Assembly: GCA_035623075.1 (NCBI GenBank)
Contig: DASPUC010000049.1
Span: 1 to 64,000, forward strand
Direction of reading: 5' to 3'
DNA from: Nitrospiraceae bacterium
Lineage (GTDB): Bacteria; Nitrospirota; Nitrospiria; Nitrospirales; Nitrospiraceae
Length of the DNA: 64,000 bases
The notes under the pieces were generated by a model, which had not been told where the DNA came from, did no database searches, and saw only the letters and a program-made list of their open reading frames with translations. The translations under genes were made by a program, and so were the position numbers. Position 1 is the first letter of the stretch. Every line of letters starts with the position of its first letter. Below, one piece after another: positions 42,760 through 55,126 of this stretch.

Positions 42760-45303
42760 TTATAATTCCACATGGCGTAAACGGAGGGCATTGAAGATGA
42801 CGGAGACGGAGCTGAATGTCATGGCCCCGCTGGCAATCATGGGACTGAGCAGCATTCCCAACACCGGATAGAGCACTCCCGCAGCGATCGGCACCCCAAG
42901 GACGTTGTAGAGAAATGCAAAAAACAGATTCTGTCGTATGTTCCGCATGGTGGATTGGCTGAGCCTGCGCGCCCGCACCAGCGCCCGCAAGTCCCCTTTC
43001 ACCAACGTCATCCCTGCACTTTCAATCGCGGTGTCCGTTCCGGTTCCCATCGCGATCCCGACATCGGCCAACGTCAGGGCTGGTGCGTCATTGATACCAT
43101 CCCCCGCCATCGCTACGACGTGGCCTTGTGACTTGAGCTGCTGAATGAGGCGTCCTTTTTGGTCCGGCAATACCCCCGCCATGACGTCGCCAATGCCGAG
43201 CTGTCTAGCCACCGCCTCCGCTGTCTCGCGATGGTCGCCTGTCACCATGACGAGGCGAACGCCCTCATCCTTGAAGAATGCAATGGCTTCTGGTGTCGAG
43301 GGTTTGATGCGGTCTGCGACGCCGAGCAGTCCCGCCGCCTGGCCCTCGACCGCCACAAACAAGATGGTTTGTCCCTCACGACGCAGCGGTTCAGCCTCAT
43401 CGTTCAACGCAACGACGCTCTGGCTGGATACGCCGGCGACCTCCTGCAGGAATGCGACGGTTCCGATCGCGAGCCGCTTTCCCTCGACGATTCCCTTCAC
43501 ACCTTTACCCGTCACCGATTGAAATTGCTGGGCCGTCGTCAGCGTGATCCCTCGTGACGCAGCTCCCTCCACCACTGCCGCAGCAAGCGGGTGTTCGCTG
43601 CTGCGTTCCAAGCTGGCAGCCAGACGCAACAGATCAACATCAGTCCAAGGCGGGACGAAGCGCACCGCGACGAGTGCCGGCTTTCCTTCCGTCAGTGTCC
43701 CGGTCTTGTCCACGACCAATGTATCGACCCGACCGAAGACTTCCAACGCCTCTGCGTGTCTGACGAGCACGCCGGCGGTCGCGCCGCGCCCTGTTCCCAC
43801 CATGATCGACATCGGTGTCGCTAAGCCCAGGGCACAGGGACAGGCAATGATGAGTACCGCGACGGCACTCACGACTGCATGCGCGAGTTTCGGCTCAGGC
43901 CCCCACAAGAGCCACGCGACCGCCGTGAACAGGGCAACCGCCACGACGGTCGGCACAAAATACCCTGCTGCCATATCGGCCACTCGCTGAATCGGTGCTC
44001 GGCTGCGCTGCGCCTCACTCACCATCTGCACAATCCTCGCCAGCAGCGTCTCTCGTCCGACGCGCTCCGCCCGCATCAGCACCGTACCAGTATTATTGAT
44101 GGTTCCGCCGATCAGCCGAGACCCGACCGTTTTCTCAACCGGAATCGATTCACCCGTCATCATCGACTCATCAACAGCCGTCATCCCTTCGACTACGCTC
44201 CCGTCGACCGGGATGCGCTCGCCGGGACGCACACGAAGGCGATCTTCAACCTGGACGTGGTCGAGCGGCACCTCGATCTCTTGACCATCCGGCGACAGGC
44301 GTCTCGCCGTATTCGGTGCCAGCTGCAGGAGCGATCGAAGTGCCGAGGTCGTTCGGCTGCGCGCGCGCAGCTCCAAGACCTGGCCTAAAAGAACCAACAA
44401 CGTAATTATGGCCGCGGCTTCAAAATACACCGGGACTGAGCCATCGGGCTGTCGGACGGCTGCCGGGAACAGGGAAGGGACGAATGTCGCGACGGTGCTG
44501 TAGAAATAGGCCGTCCCTGTTCCGATGGCGATGAGCGTGAACATGTTGGGCGCCCTTTTCACGATCGATGTCCACCCGCGCTCGAAAAAAGGCCATCCTC
44601 CCCAGAGCACGACCGGAGTGGCCAACAGCCACTGAACCCAATTCATCGTTGATCGGGAAACCGACTGCAGAATCGGGGGAACGGGGGCCATGTCGGACAT
44701 CGTGATGATCATGGTGATGATCGCGGGGCCGAGACAGAGCCAGAACCGTCGTGCCATCTCGTCGAGCTCGGGATTGCGCGCGTCGTCGAGCGAAACCATT
44801 TTCGGCTCGAGCGCCATCCCGCATATCCGGCACGCGCCGGGCTGCGACTCCACGACCTCCGGATCCATCGGACAGATATAGTCGATGGTTCCGCCAGATG
44901 GAGCCGACATGACTGGAGATGTTCGTTGATCGCGTGGAGTGAGGTACTGCGTGGGATTCGTTCGAAATTTGTCGAGACAGCTCTTCGCGCAAAAATAATA
45001 AGTCTTCCCCCGGTAGTCGTATGATCCGGCAGCCGTTGCAGGCTGCACCGTCATGCCGCACACCGGGTCGATTTCGCCGGCCTGCTCCGTCCCACTCAGC
45101 GGCATCATCATAGGAAGCGGTTTTTTCGAGGAGGGAACCGTGAGGAGGCTCGGAGACGAACGAGCTAAAGCCCGTTCGGGGTCGGCCTTGAATCGCTCGA
45201 GACAGGACGAGGAACAGAAGTAGTACCGTTGGCCTTTGTATTCATGGCTCCCGGCAGCCGTGGCCGGGTCGACTGTCATACCGCAAATGGGATCGATCAC
45301 CAT
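42760..45303 (-). CDS. Copper-type P1B ATPase with two N-terminal YHS domains
   Basis: Protein of 847 aa. Residues 1-48 and 78-120 are two YHS/TRASH motifs ([10 protein letters not shown]...[12 protein letters not shown] and its repeat). About 138-170 is a heavy-metal-binding motif ([22 protein letters not shown]). The pump core follows, with eight helices, the phosphatase loop TGES, the metal-binding CPC ([13 protein letters not shown]), the phosphorylated Asp in DKTGTLTEG and GDGINDAP. There is no ferredoxin-like HMA domain. It exports Cu(I) or Ag(I) from the cytoplasm; the YHS domains may receive the metal or act as sensors. Confidence 0.9.
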   Translation of the reverse strand: MVIDPICGMTVDPATAAGSHEYKGQRYYFCSSSCLERFKADPERALARSSPSLLTVPSSKKPLPMMMPLSGTEQAGEIDPVCGMTVQPATAAGSYDYRGKTYYFCAKSCLDKFRTNPTQYLTPRDQRTSPVMSAPSGGTIDYICPMDPEVVESQPGACRICGMALEPKMVSLDDARNPELDEMARRFWLCLGPAIITMIITMSDMAPVPPILQSVSRSTMNWVQWLLATPVVLWGGWPFFERGWTSIVKRAPNMFTLIAIGTGTAYFYSTVATFVPSLFPAAVRQPDGSVPVYFEAAAIITLLVLLGQVLELRARSRTTSALRSLLQLAPNTARRLSPDGQEIEVPLDHVQVEDRLRVRPGERIPVDGSVVEGMTAVDESMMTGESIPVEKTVGSRLIGGTINNTGTVLMRAERVGRETLLARIVQMVSEAQRSRAPIQRVADMAAGYFVPTVVAVALFTAVAWLLWGPEPKLAHAVVSAVAVLIIACPCALGLATPMSIMVGTGRGATAGVLVRHAEALEVFGRVDTLVVDKTGTLTEGKPALVAVRFVPPWTDVDLLRLAASLERSSEHPLAAAVVEGAASRGITLTTAQQFQSVTGKGVKGIVEGKRLAIGTVAFLQEVAGVSSQSVVALNDEAEPLRREGQTILFVAVEGQAAGLLGVADRIKPSTPEAIAFFKDEGVRLVMVTGDHRETAEAVARQLGIGDVMAGVLPDQKGRLIQQLKSQGHVVAMAGDGINDAPALTLADVGIAMGTGTDTAIESAGMTLVKGDLRALVRARRLSQSTMRNIRQNLFFAFLYNVLGVPIAAGVLYPVLGMLLSPMIASGAMTFSSVSVIFNALRLRHVEL

Positions 45304-45308
45304 GCTGA

Positions 45309-45410
45309 TTCAGCCACTCCACATCCCCTACCTTGGCGGGCGCGGGCCGATGATCTCCACTGCGCCCATTGAGCGAACACCGTTTTATCGTGCGACTCTG
45401 GGAACGAGGA
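45309..45410. repeat. Intergenic repeat, family B (partial copy)
   Basis: CATCCCCTACCTTGG, ACTGCGCCCATTGAGCGAAC, ACCGTTTTATCGTGCG and a G+C-rich GGCGGGCGCGGGCC correspond in order to blocks of the element at 35675-35822, but the long terminal arms are reduced. It lies between the copper ATPase and DsbA-like genes. Confidence 0.5.
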
Positions 45411-45435
45411 GGGCGTCGTCCGCGACCAATTATTC

Positions 45436-46092
45436 TCACTTCTTTGCATCGGCATCGAGAATGCTCCGGATGACGGTGACGATGTTCTCCGTTGACATAT
45501 TGTTCCCCTCAATCTTGATATTCCCGTCCAACAACAACGTCGGCGTGGATTGGACTTTGATTCGCTCGCCCCAGCGCCGTCCTTCCTCAAACACTTTTGC
45601 CGGCTTGCCGCTGGCGAGTCCGTCTTCAAATGCCTTCGGATCCAGCCCGACTTCTTTGATCAGAACTTCCCGTATCGAACGGTCCAACACACCGGTCATC
45701 TTGTCCTTGTGAATCGTGCGGAAGAGAACCTGCTTCATTTCCTTTCCCTTCCCCATCATCTTCGCCTGTTCATACATGTCGAACGGCGTCGGGAGTTTGT
45801 TTTGAAATATAGGAAACCCGACCATCGTCGCATCCAGTTTGTTTCCAAATTCCTTCTGGAGCATCGGGAGACCGGCTTCTTCAAAGTGGTGGCAGTGAGG
45901 ACAATAAAAGTCGGCGAACTCGAACAGCTTGACCTTGCCGCGCTCGTGCATCGAGGGCTCATCCTTCAAGAATTCGAACTTGCCTTTAAGATCTTCTGAG
46001 ACCGCAGCTTGCGAGAGTCCTATTCCCAGCAAACCGATAACCGATAAGACGATGACGGAGACCAGACCTCGGACACAAAGAATCGTCCCCAT
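45436..46092 (-). CDS. DsbA-family thiol-disulfide protein
   Basis: Protein of 218 aa with a signal peptide (VIVLSVIGLLGIGLSQA). The active site CPHC is in FADFYCPHCHHFEEAG, about residues 64-67, and the cis-Pro is in VQSTPTLLLDG. The DsbA helical insert lies between. It oxidises or isomerises periplasmic disulfides. A strong GGAAAGGAG site precedes the ATG. A cytochrome-maturation or copper-envelope role is possible given the neighbours. Confidence 0.85.
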   Translation of the reverse strand: MGTILCVRGLVSVIVLSVIGLLGIGLSQAAVSEDLKGKFEFLKDEPSMHERGKVKLFEFADFYCPHCHHFEEAGLPMLQKEFGNKLDATMVGFPIFQNKLPTPFDMYEQAKMMGKGKEMKQVLFRTIHKDKMTGVLDRSIREVLIKEVGLDPKAFEDGLASGKPAKVFEEGRRWGERIKVQSTPTLLLDGNIKIEGNNMSTENIVTVIRSILDADAKK

Positions 46093-46162
46093 GCAGCACT
46101 CCTTTCCTCAGTGATCAAACCCGTCTCATTATATCGAAAGCCATCATCTGCGTGCTGTTTGG

Positions 46163-46168
46163 TATAAT
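46163..46168 (+). promoter_or_regulatory. Perfect -10 box directly before the slp-like gene
   Basis: TATAAT at 46163-46168 lies 7 bp before the ATG at 46176. If it is used, transcription would start almost on the start codon and the mRNA would be leaderless or nearly so. No good -35 box is seen. Confidence 0.35.
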
Positions 46169-46175
46169 GCCGGCC

Positions 46176-46718
46176 ATGTCCGGACCTTGGCGGGTCATGC
46201 TCGTGGCCTTGTCCCTCACTGCCGGTGCATGTGCCACCCCATACAATGAGGGTCAGGACACAGCAGGGGGCACGCCTCAAATCTCTTTCGCGCAATTCAA
46301 AGCAGCACCGGATTCCTTCAAAGGCCAATCCGTTGTCTTCGGAGGAGAAGTTCTCACAGCCAAGAGATTGAAAGAGGGAACCAGGATCGAAATTCTGCAA
46401 CTACCGCTCGATCAATCGTCTCGTCCCGGAATGAACCTCACACAATCACAAGGACGTTTTTTAGCCATCCACCGGGATTTTCTGGATCCAGCGACGCTGC
46501 CGTACGGCACTAGAGTCACCGTGACAGGCGACGTGACCGGCTCCGTCACCATGCCGTTGGATGAAGTCGATTATGTCTATCCGGTGATTGACATCAAGAA
46601 TCTACAGATATGGGCGGAAATTGACGAGGCCACCCCTCGGATACGGCCCTACTACGGCCCCGGTCCTTATTGGGGCCCATACTGGGGTCCCTACTGGCGT
46701 CCCTGGCCCTACTGGTAA
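46176..46718 (+). CDS. Slp-family outer-membrane lipoprotein with Tyr/Trp/Pro-rich tail
   Basis: Protein of 180 aa with signal peptide and lipobox LTAGAC (Cys at about residue 20). The Slp domain has ISFAQFKAAPDSFKGQSVVFGGEVL and LDEVDYVYPVIDIKNLQIW. The last 24 residues repeat YWGP (GPYWGPYWGPYWRPWPYW), a low-complexity aromatic end. Starts at 46167 or upstream are possible. Slp proteins are starvation- or stress-induced in enterics. Confidence 0.78.
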   Translation: MSGPWRVMLVALSLTAGACATPYNEGQDTAGGTPQISFAQFKAAPDSFKGQSVVFGGEVLTAKRLKEGTRIEILQLPLDQSSRPGMNLTQSQGRFLAIHRDFLDPATLPYGTRVTVTGDVTGSVTMPLDEVDYVYPVIDIKNLQIWAEIDEATPRIRPYYGPGPYWGPYWGPYWRPWPYW

Positions 46719-46816
46719 ACAGGTGATTAATGCCAAGGGCTCAGGTTGAGACTGACGTCGAGCGTTACGCCTTCGCGTGACTTCCTGGGCCTAGACCTCG
46801 GCCTGAACCCTTCGAG
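46719..46816. repeat. Degenerate intergenic repeat spacer
   Basis: The gap between the convergent slp-like and TPR genes contains GGCTCAGGTTGAGACTGACG and GGCCTAGACCTCGGCCTGAAC, which share the CTNAG/ACCT word pattern, another variant of the low-complexity spacers seen in this window. No terminator hairpin with a T-run is present. Confidence 0.35.
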
Positions 46817-47908
46817 CTATCGTCCCCCCGAACCGATAATCCGCTCCACCCGATCGTCTCGCCCACCCAGCTCACGATATTTATGATATTGCGCTAACGC
46901 GCGGGGAAGATCTTTGCGATGGAGTTCATAGAACACCCCGAGGTTGTAATGGCCTTCCGCATAATCCGGCTTGAGTGCCACGGCTCGTTCATAGGCCTGT
47001 TCCGCCTCGTCCAGTCGATTGAGACTCGTGTAAAGTACACCGAGATTCATATGCGCTTCAGCATACTCGGGACGGTACCGGATCACCTCCAGAAATTCCC
47101 GTTCAGCCTCCCGCGGTTGGCCTTGGCTTTGATAGATAAAGGCCAGGTTATAATGAGCGTCCACGAAATCCGGTTTCGCTGCAATCGCCTGTTTGTAAGA
47201 ATAGGCGGCCTCGACCAGATCATTTCGTCTCTCAGCTATCCGTCCGTTCAGGTACCAGGCATCAGCATCGGTCGGATCAATCTTCAGCAACCGACTCACC
47301 GTTTCTTTTGCTGCTTTACTGTCCCCTTGCGTATCATAGAGGCTGGCGAGACCGAACAGGGCCTTGGTCTGATCCGGCTGTACAGACAGAAGAGCCTGAT
47401 AGGTTTTCGCGGCGGCGCCATAGTCACGCCGTTGCTCATATAACTTCGCCAGGTTGAGATAGGAGTCCACATGCCGCGGATCGACCTCAATCGCGCGCGT
47501 CAGCGTTCGCTCCCCCTCGGCCGCTTTCCCCTGTGCCAGGTATACATCGGCAAGATCGTTCAACGCCTCGGAATACGTCGGCTTCAGTTTCACGGCGTGC
47601 GAGAACGCATCAGCCGCTTCAGCCGGTTTTCGTTCTTTGAAATAAATGAGGCCCAGCAGGTGGTACGCCTCGGCGGATGAAGCGTTTAACTCGATGGCCT
47701 TCTTGGCCGCTTCGGTCGCGCCTTTCAACTCCCCCTGGTGAAACAGCGCCAGCCCCCGCTCGAACTGCCGTTGAGCCAAATCCTGCTGAGTGGGAGATGC
47801 TGCAAGACAGATAGGACCGCTCAAGAGTGAGAGGAGCAGAACGGGATAAACCAAGACGACCTGCCTGACAGATTGGCCCTCCGTCGAACCCCCCATGCGC
47901 GCCCTCAC
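46817..47908 (-). CDS. Exported TPR-repeat protein
   Basis: Protein of 363 aa with a hydrophobic export signal (LVYPVLLLSLLSGPICLA). About nine tetratricopeptide repeats cover residues 45-355 (AYHLLGLIYFKERKPAEAADAF; AHYNLAFIYQSQGQPREAEREF). TPR arrays scaffold protein complexes; here probably in the periplasm. The N-terminal ATG is one of two close choices (47908 or 47896). Confidence 0.85.
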   Translation of the reverse strand: MRARMGGSTEGQSVRQVVLVYPVLLLSLLSGPICLAASPTQQDLAQRQFERGLALFHQGELKGATEAAKKAIELNASSAEAYHLLGLIYFKERKPAEAADAFSHAVKLKPTYSEALNDLADVYLAQGKAAEGERTLTRAIEVDPRHVDSYLNLAKLYEQRRDYGAAAKTYQALLSVQPDQTKALFGLASLYDTQGDSKAAKETVSRLLKIDPTDADAWYLNGRIAERRNDLVEAAYSYKQAIAAKPDFVDAHYNLAFIYQSQGQPREAEREFLEVIRYRPEYAEAHMNLGVLYTSLNRLDEAEQAYERAVALKPDYAEGHYNLGVFYELHRKDLPRALAQYHKYRELGGRDDRVERIIGSGGR

Positions 47909-48089
47909 AGTCGAAACAGCCAGCCGGACTATAAACGGCGCGAGACGACGAAATCAATCATGAGCGCTTACTCAACGGCGCTGGGGGACATCATCCGACT
48001 GTGGTCGCCAATCGCGCGCAAACGAATCGATGGCGAATCCGATCACTCCTCTCCATTCAGAATTGTCGAATCACACTGGCCATCATTCG

Positions 48090-48644
48090 CTATCGAAGAG
48101 AGGCCGCTTTCACCGGCTCTTGCTTCTGAATTCTCGCTACGACGTCATTGATCATCTGTTCGGTCAGCAATCCTCCCTTGATGTATTCCTGAACACGCCC
48201 CTGTTGATCGATGAACACGCTCACGGGAAGACCGTACACGCCGAACTGGTTGGCCACTTGGTTGTCCCGATCCATCAGGACAGTGAACGTATGGCCGTAG
48301 GTCTTGATGTGCTCGCGCACTTTGGCATCGTCTTCCAATTCGTTGATCGCCAGCACGACGAATCCCTTCTCGCGGAGCTTGTCGAAGCTGGCCTGCATTG
48401 CCGGCATTTCAGTCGTGCAGGGCTTACACCAGGTCGCCCAGAAGTTCAGAAGCACGATCTTGCCGCGATGTTGGCTGAGGCTTTGCGGCTTGCCTTCCAA
48501 GTCTGTGAGTTGGAAATCTTCCACCTCCATCCCGATGGCGGGAACGCGCGAGCCCATGCTCCAGCCGTCGAAAGCGGGCCAGGCCACCATCACAAGAAGC
48601 AGCACGATCACCACTGGCCCACTGATAATTCTCCTCGATCTCAT
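48090..48644 (-). CDS. TlpA/ResA-type thioredoxin-fold protein
   Basis: Protein of 184 aa with an N-terminal membrane anchor or signal (residues 8-27). The active site WCKPC is in LLNFWATWCKPCTTEMPAM, and the cis-Pro is in VYGLPVSVFIDQQG. It reduces disulfides in the periplasm, often for cytochrome c maturation. GGAGG lies 5 bp before the ATG at 48644, which fixes the start. The upstream gene ends 32 bp away in the same direction. Confidence 0.87.
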   Translation of the reverse strand: MRSRRIISGPVVIVLLLVMVAWPAFDGWSMGSRVPAIGMEVEDFQLTDLEGKPQSLSQHRGKIVLLNFWATWCKPCTTEMPAMQASFDKLREKGFVVLAINELEDDAKVREHIKTYGHTFTVLMDRDNQVANQFGVYGLPVSVFIDQQGRVQEYIKGGLLTEQMINDVVARIQKQEPVKAASLR

Positions 48645-48676
48645 GTCAGCCTCCTTCACATTAACCGCTTCGCTTC

Positions 48677-49798
48677 CTATGGGTTCGACAATCGGAACGA
48701 GCGTGAAATCCCGGCCACGAAACTGGTTCCTTGCGCCAAACTGTTATTGGAATCTCTCGCGATTGGAATAGACGAGTAGAAATACACCGAGGTCGCTCTC
48801 GTATAAGGTGAATCAATCAGTTCAGCCAGGCTGAGCTGAAAACCCGGTGTGAATGCGGTGAACGAGGAACCAGTAGTGGGGACCCGCCGGTTTCTCACGT
48901 TGGGGTCAATCAAGATCGGATCACCGGGGAAAAGAGCAGGTCCGTCTGATGGTTGTGCTGAGCGGTACAGCGAACTTTTGAATGTATCGTGGACGATATA
49001 TCGGTAATTGAACTGTGTGGACAGCACCAACCACGGCACCGTGATGAGATTGAACCCGCCATTAAATTCCCACATATCCCCGAACTGATATCCCTCACTG
49101 TTTTCGAAGGTGTGCCGATAACTTGCAAAGGCAAACTGGTTTAAACGATGGGGGATCAATTCGTATGTTTGATAGAGCGTGGGGTTCAAGCCGAACTGTT
49201 TTCGTCCGAGCTGAGTGGTCGGCTCCATCAATGTGCCAGTGCTGTCAACCGCATTGGTGGTGCCGGTTGGCAAGAACACGCCAAATCCGACGACGACCAT
49301 GCTCCTCAGCGTGGGCAGCACGTTATATTTCAGGCCTACCCGGATATCCCCGATGCCGTCGGAAGAGAACGTGGTGGCCTGTCCTTCGCCATTCGGAGGT
49401 TCTCCTAGGTCATCAATGTGATGATGTGTTCGCATCAAATAGGGAATTGTAATTTCGAGTCCCCACCGTTCTGTGATGCCATAATTGAGGTCTGCCGTGA
49501 CCGTCTGGGTGATGGTCCTGGTCTCCTGATGATGATTCAGAATCAGCTGCTGATTAGGCGTGTCGACGCCCGGGATGATTCCAGTCGTTCCGGGTATCGT
49601 CCGCATCGGTGTATAGTTGTATATGCCGTTCACCGTCAGTATCCCTTCTTGCGAAACCTGTTGCTGAGAGCCGATCGTCACAAAGCACGACACCGCTCCA
49701 CAGGATGCTTCGGCCTTGGGAACGAATGCGATCGTACCTACGACCATAAACAAGGCCATGATCGAGGTGAAGTTGACACGAATGCCCGCGTGTACCAT
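48677..49798 (-). CDS. Outer-membrane beta-barrel protein of unknown substrate
   Basis: Protein of 373 aa with a signal peptide (LFMVVGTIAFVPKAEA) and then a cysteine pair SCGAVSC. The rest alternates polar and hydrophobic strands with aromatic girdles (VTADLNYGITERWGLEITIPYL; GIGDIRVGLKYNVLPTL), ending SFRLSNP. It resembles MetA-pathway/phenol-type outer-membrane channel proteins. AGGAGCGAGTT precedes the ATG. Probably co-transcribed with the TlpA-like gene. Confidence 0.72.
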   Translation of the reverse strand: MVHAGIRVNFTSIMALFMVVGTIAFVPKAEASCGAVSCFVTIGSQQQVSQEGILTVNGIYNYTPMRTIPGTTGIIPGVDTPNQQLILNHHQETRTITQTVTADLNYGITERWGLEITIPYLMRTHHHIDDLGEPPNGEGQATTFSSDGIGDIRVGLKYNVLPTLRSMVVVGFGVFLPTGTTNAVDSTGTLMEPTTQLGRKQFGLNPTLYQTYELIPHRLNQFAFASYRHTFENSEGYQFGDMWEFNGGFNLITVPWLVLSTQFNYRYIVHDTFKSSLYRSAQPSDGPALFPGDPILIDPNVRNRRVPTTGSSFTAFTPGFQLSLAELIDSPYTRATSVYFYSSIPIARDSNNSLAQGTSFVAGISRSFRLSNP

Positions 49799-49953
49799 AA
49801 CTCGCTCCTCTTCCTTCTTCTCGCGATGCGTCTTGAACGAACCGCATGTGGTTGACCTCTTTGTGGGAGGTGAAGAACCTGATCCCTACCGAAGAAACAA
49901 AAGACCGAGCATAAGGCTCAGTTCTCGACTCGGCTGCTGGTGAGCAGGTTCGA

Positions 49954-50265
49954 CTAGATGATGAAGGAGAAGGGGGGGCCGCGGGACGTTGAGATGTCGA
50001 GCGTTACAGTTGGTACTGACTGGACTACCGGCTGTTCGGCACGAGCGATTGGTGACTGTTCGACAAGGTACAGGGGAGAAGTGGTATCAAGCACCTGCCC
50101 GGCCGCGCACATCCAGGAACAGAGAACGGTGCTGTGAGTGGCTTTCTGATGGTGGGCGTGTTGCGAATCGTGGCTCAGTGCCTGGGCGGATGCCACACCG
50201 CCGACCAAAACGACGCAGAGCACCAACAGACTCGCAAGTGCTCGTTTTGTACGGATACGGTTCAT
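49954..50265 (-). CDS. Small exported His-rich protein
   Basis: Protein of 103 aa with a signal peptide (ASLLVLCVVLVGGVASAQA). The mature start is LSHDSQHAHHQKATHSTVLCSWMC. The cluster of six His and two Cys suggests metal binding, in the style of DUF2946-like copper-associated proteins. The ATG follows GAGGCGGACAGAC. No partner genes. Metal specificity is unknown. Confidence 0.6.
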   Translation of the reverse strand: MNRIRTKRALASLLVLCVVLVGGVASAQALSHDSQHAHHQKATHSTVLCSWMCAAGQVLDTTSPLYLVEQSPIARAEQPVVQSVPTVTLDISTSRGPPFSFII

Positions 50266-50559
50266 GTCTGTCCGCCTCAAACCCAACTAGGGAGCAAAAC
50301 CTACCGGAGTATAGGAAGCAGAGTCAAGAGGCCTCCCATCAGTGGCCGTCTTGAGCGAAGCGTTGTTGTGTTCCACGTAACAGTTGCATGGAGGTTATAA
50401 GCCAGGAACTAACCTCCTCGAAGATCACCGGACCATCTGAAATATGGTTCTTCATCAATAACATAGTGGCCCAGATTTCTCGGCAAACGTCCGTGGCTTT
50501 GCTCCTCCAATCACCGACTGATAACATGTTAAAGGTCTGTTTGGAATGGCGGGGGCTTC

Positions 50560-50898
50560 ATGCGACAGTTTCTTCAGTATCTGGTCGTCGGCCTTCTCTT
50601 CTTATGCATCACAGCCTGTTCCTCTGGCCGCCATGCTTCATAGTCTTCCCTATCATCCGCACCTGCGCAGGATCGGACGGTCTGTGAGAGCGAGGTCCGC
50701 AAGGCGGCGCCGCTGAGTATCCAACCTCGCTGGTGGCTTCCGCCGATCGGTGCCGGAGGCTCGGCTACCGGTGGGGTTGTCCTTGGGACGGTGGATGTGC
50801 CACATCCCACCTGGTCCTCTCGTGAGGCCTACCAACAGGCGATCGAGCGTTGTCTAATGGCTCATGGCTACGAGACGCGCGCTAGCTCTAGCAATTAG
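50560..50898 (+). pseudogene. Small lipoprotein gene interrupted by an in-frame TAG
   Basis: From ATG 50560 the frame reads a lipoprotein signal (MRQFLQYLVVGLLFLCITAC, lipobox ITAC), then SSGRHAS and a TAG at 50641-50643. Beyond it the same frame continues without further stops for 84 codons with protein-like sequence (VCESEVRKAAPLSIQPRWWL; SREAYQQAIERCLMAHGYE) to TAG 50896. Length without the stop would be 112 aa. Either a recent nonsense mutation or a sequencing error. Confidence 0.55.
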
Positions 50899-51377
50899 AG
50901 ATCTTGATCGCCTCCAGTTCTCGTACCACATCATTTGTGAGTCGAGACACGTTATACTTGCGGAAGTACGCCTGGCTTCTGAAATAAATGGGTAATAGCC
51001 CCGCGTGCTGTGCGGACGCGAATCTGGTTGTCGGTGAGCCGACAGCGTTCAGTCAATGGGGCGGCTTCTGAACGTGGTCCGAAGATCTCGCCGTTGCGCG
51101 GCATGGTCGCCACCGCCTTCACCTGAGCCAACCCGCCGACGGAAAGGACACAGAGCAGAGGAGGACCGACATGAATTTGAAGATGGCGTGATTCATCAAA
51201 AGACGACCGAGTGTGACCCATACGAACGCAAAAGGACCCTCGCAAGACCTGCTAAGCCGGCTACTCGACACGAGGACATATGCTTATTATAGGATTCATG
51301 CAAAAGATGCTGTATACTGCCAAGAAGGTTTCCTATTGTAGACAGCGCACCCCCCAACATCTATATATAGACGACGC
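50899..51377. other. Spacer before secA, with a possible decayed small gene on the minus strand
   Basis: On the minus strand, MNHAIFKFMSVLLC (from 51199) is followed in the next frame by VLSVGGLAQVKA, as if one signal peptide were split by a frameshift. The downstream residues, to 50952, look degraded. The 130 bp before secA are A+T-rich (TATATATA near 51362-51369) and probably hold its promoter. Nothing else is recognisable. Confidence 0.3.
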
Positions 51378-54086
<2,709 letters not shown>

Positions 54087-54662
54087 AGAGTCTCGGCTGG
54101 CGGAGGGCGTGGACTGTCGGCGTCGCCATGATGCGACGATCTGCCGCTGCTGCTAACTTGTCTCGACCTTACCACGCACTCCTATAAATCTGCGTCGAAA
54201 CGTCGCAATGCCGTCGCGCGTGGACATGAGCGCGTACTTGGATATGGTCAGGCGCCATGCCGAACGCCTCGACCCTCATCCCTCCCAGCCGAGCATGGTG
54301 TGAAGATGGAGTTCGCGAATCGCGTCAGCGGCGTGAGGGAGAGAGTATGCAATTCTCAGATTCGCATCGCCGAGGAACTTGCTAAAGGCTGCAGTGGAGC
54401 AGCGGTTTAGGAAAGCGCGATCACGACCCTCCTCAGGCCTACAGGAACGCACTCAGGCCCATTGGGCCCAAGGTTTGGAAAAATTTCGAACTTTGTCTGG
54501 AGTGAGATGGGGGTTGAGCACAAAATGAGCACACCTGAGAAGCTTTCCGTTACTGGCTAGGTCTTCCTTCGGCATTAATTTCTCATACTCAGTGAAGTTC
54601 AAACGTCCGATCCTGAGGCATCCTTGAGAGAAAGGGGGGGAAGCCTGTGATGAGGACGCCAC
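54087..54662. other. Spacer downstream of secA without a recognisable gene
   Basis: About 575 bp. A 31-codon frame at 54208-54303 (MSAYLDMVRRHAERLDPHPS within it) and a 69-codon minus-strand frame at 54453-54662 are present, but neither has a ribosome site or a known match. No strong terminator is seen behind secA. Confidence 0.4.
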
Positions 54663-55031
54663 CTATCGACCAGCAGGAGGTTCGAAGAGGGATTTGACGC
54701 CAACGAGATGGACTTTGGTGTCGACGCCAAAGGGAAACTCTCGGGTCCAACAGACCTCCACTAACCTGGCTGTCTTCTCTGATGGGGTGGGCGAAGGTAC
54801 CTGCACCTCAAATACTTTCCGCTCTCCTGGTGACTGAGGCATCAAGAGCAACATTCCCCCAGCGCTGATATTTAGAGCAAGCGTGGCACCCTCGGACAAT
54901 TCGACAGTGTCAGTACCCGAGACACGGGTCAGTTCGTAAGGACACGACAGAATCGTCGGTAGCCGTTGACTGTCTCTTCGTTCCTGATGGAACGACTCAT
55001 CAACTCTTGGCGGCATCTCCGGAGGTGCCAT
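54663..55031 (-). CDS. PilZ-domain protein
   Basis: Protein of 122 aa with RRDSQR (RxxxR, about residue 19) and LNISAGGMLLLM (N-x-S-x2-G, about residue 52), both intact, so c-di-GMP binding is expected. The N-terminal 15 residues are Pro-rich. A single-gene unit, the fifth PilZ protein in this window. Confidence 0.78.
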   Translation of the reverse strand: MAPPEMPPRVDESFHQERRDSQRLPTILSCPYELTRVSGTDTVELSEGATLALNISAGGMLLLMPQSPGERKVFEVQVPSPTPSEKTARLVEVCWTREFPFGVDTKVHLVGVKSLFEPPAGR

Positions 55032-55126
55032 GCATGTGCCCTTCTTGTAATACTAGGGTCCTCCTTTTGGGTTTGCCCCCATCTACCTTTGTCTGACGCT
55101 CGACACGCTAGGAGTTCATCTGTGCT

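Noticed and set aside
54453-54662. 69-codon minus-strand frame downstream of the PilZ gene
   Set aside because: No ribosome site, no motif, and a mixed composition; kept only as a note in the spacer entry.
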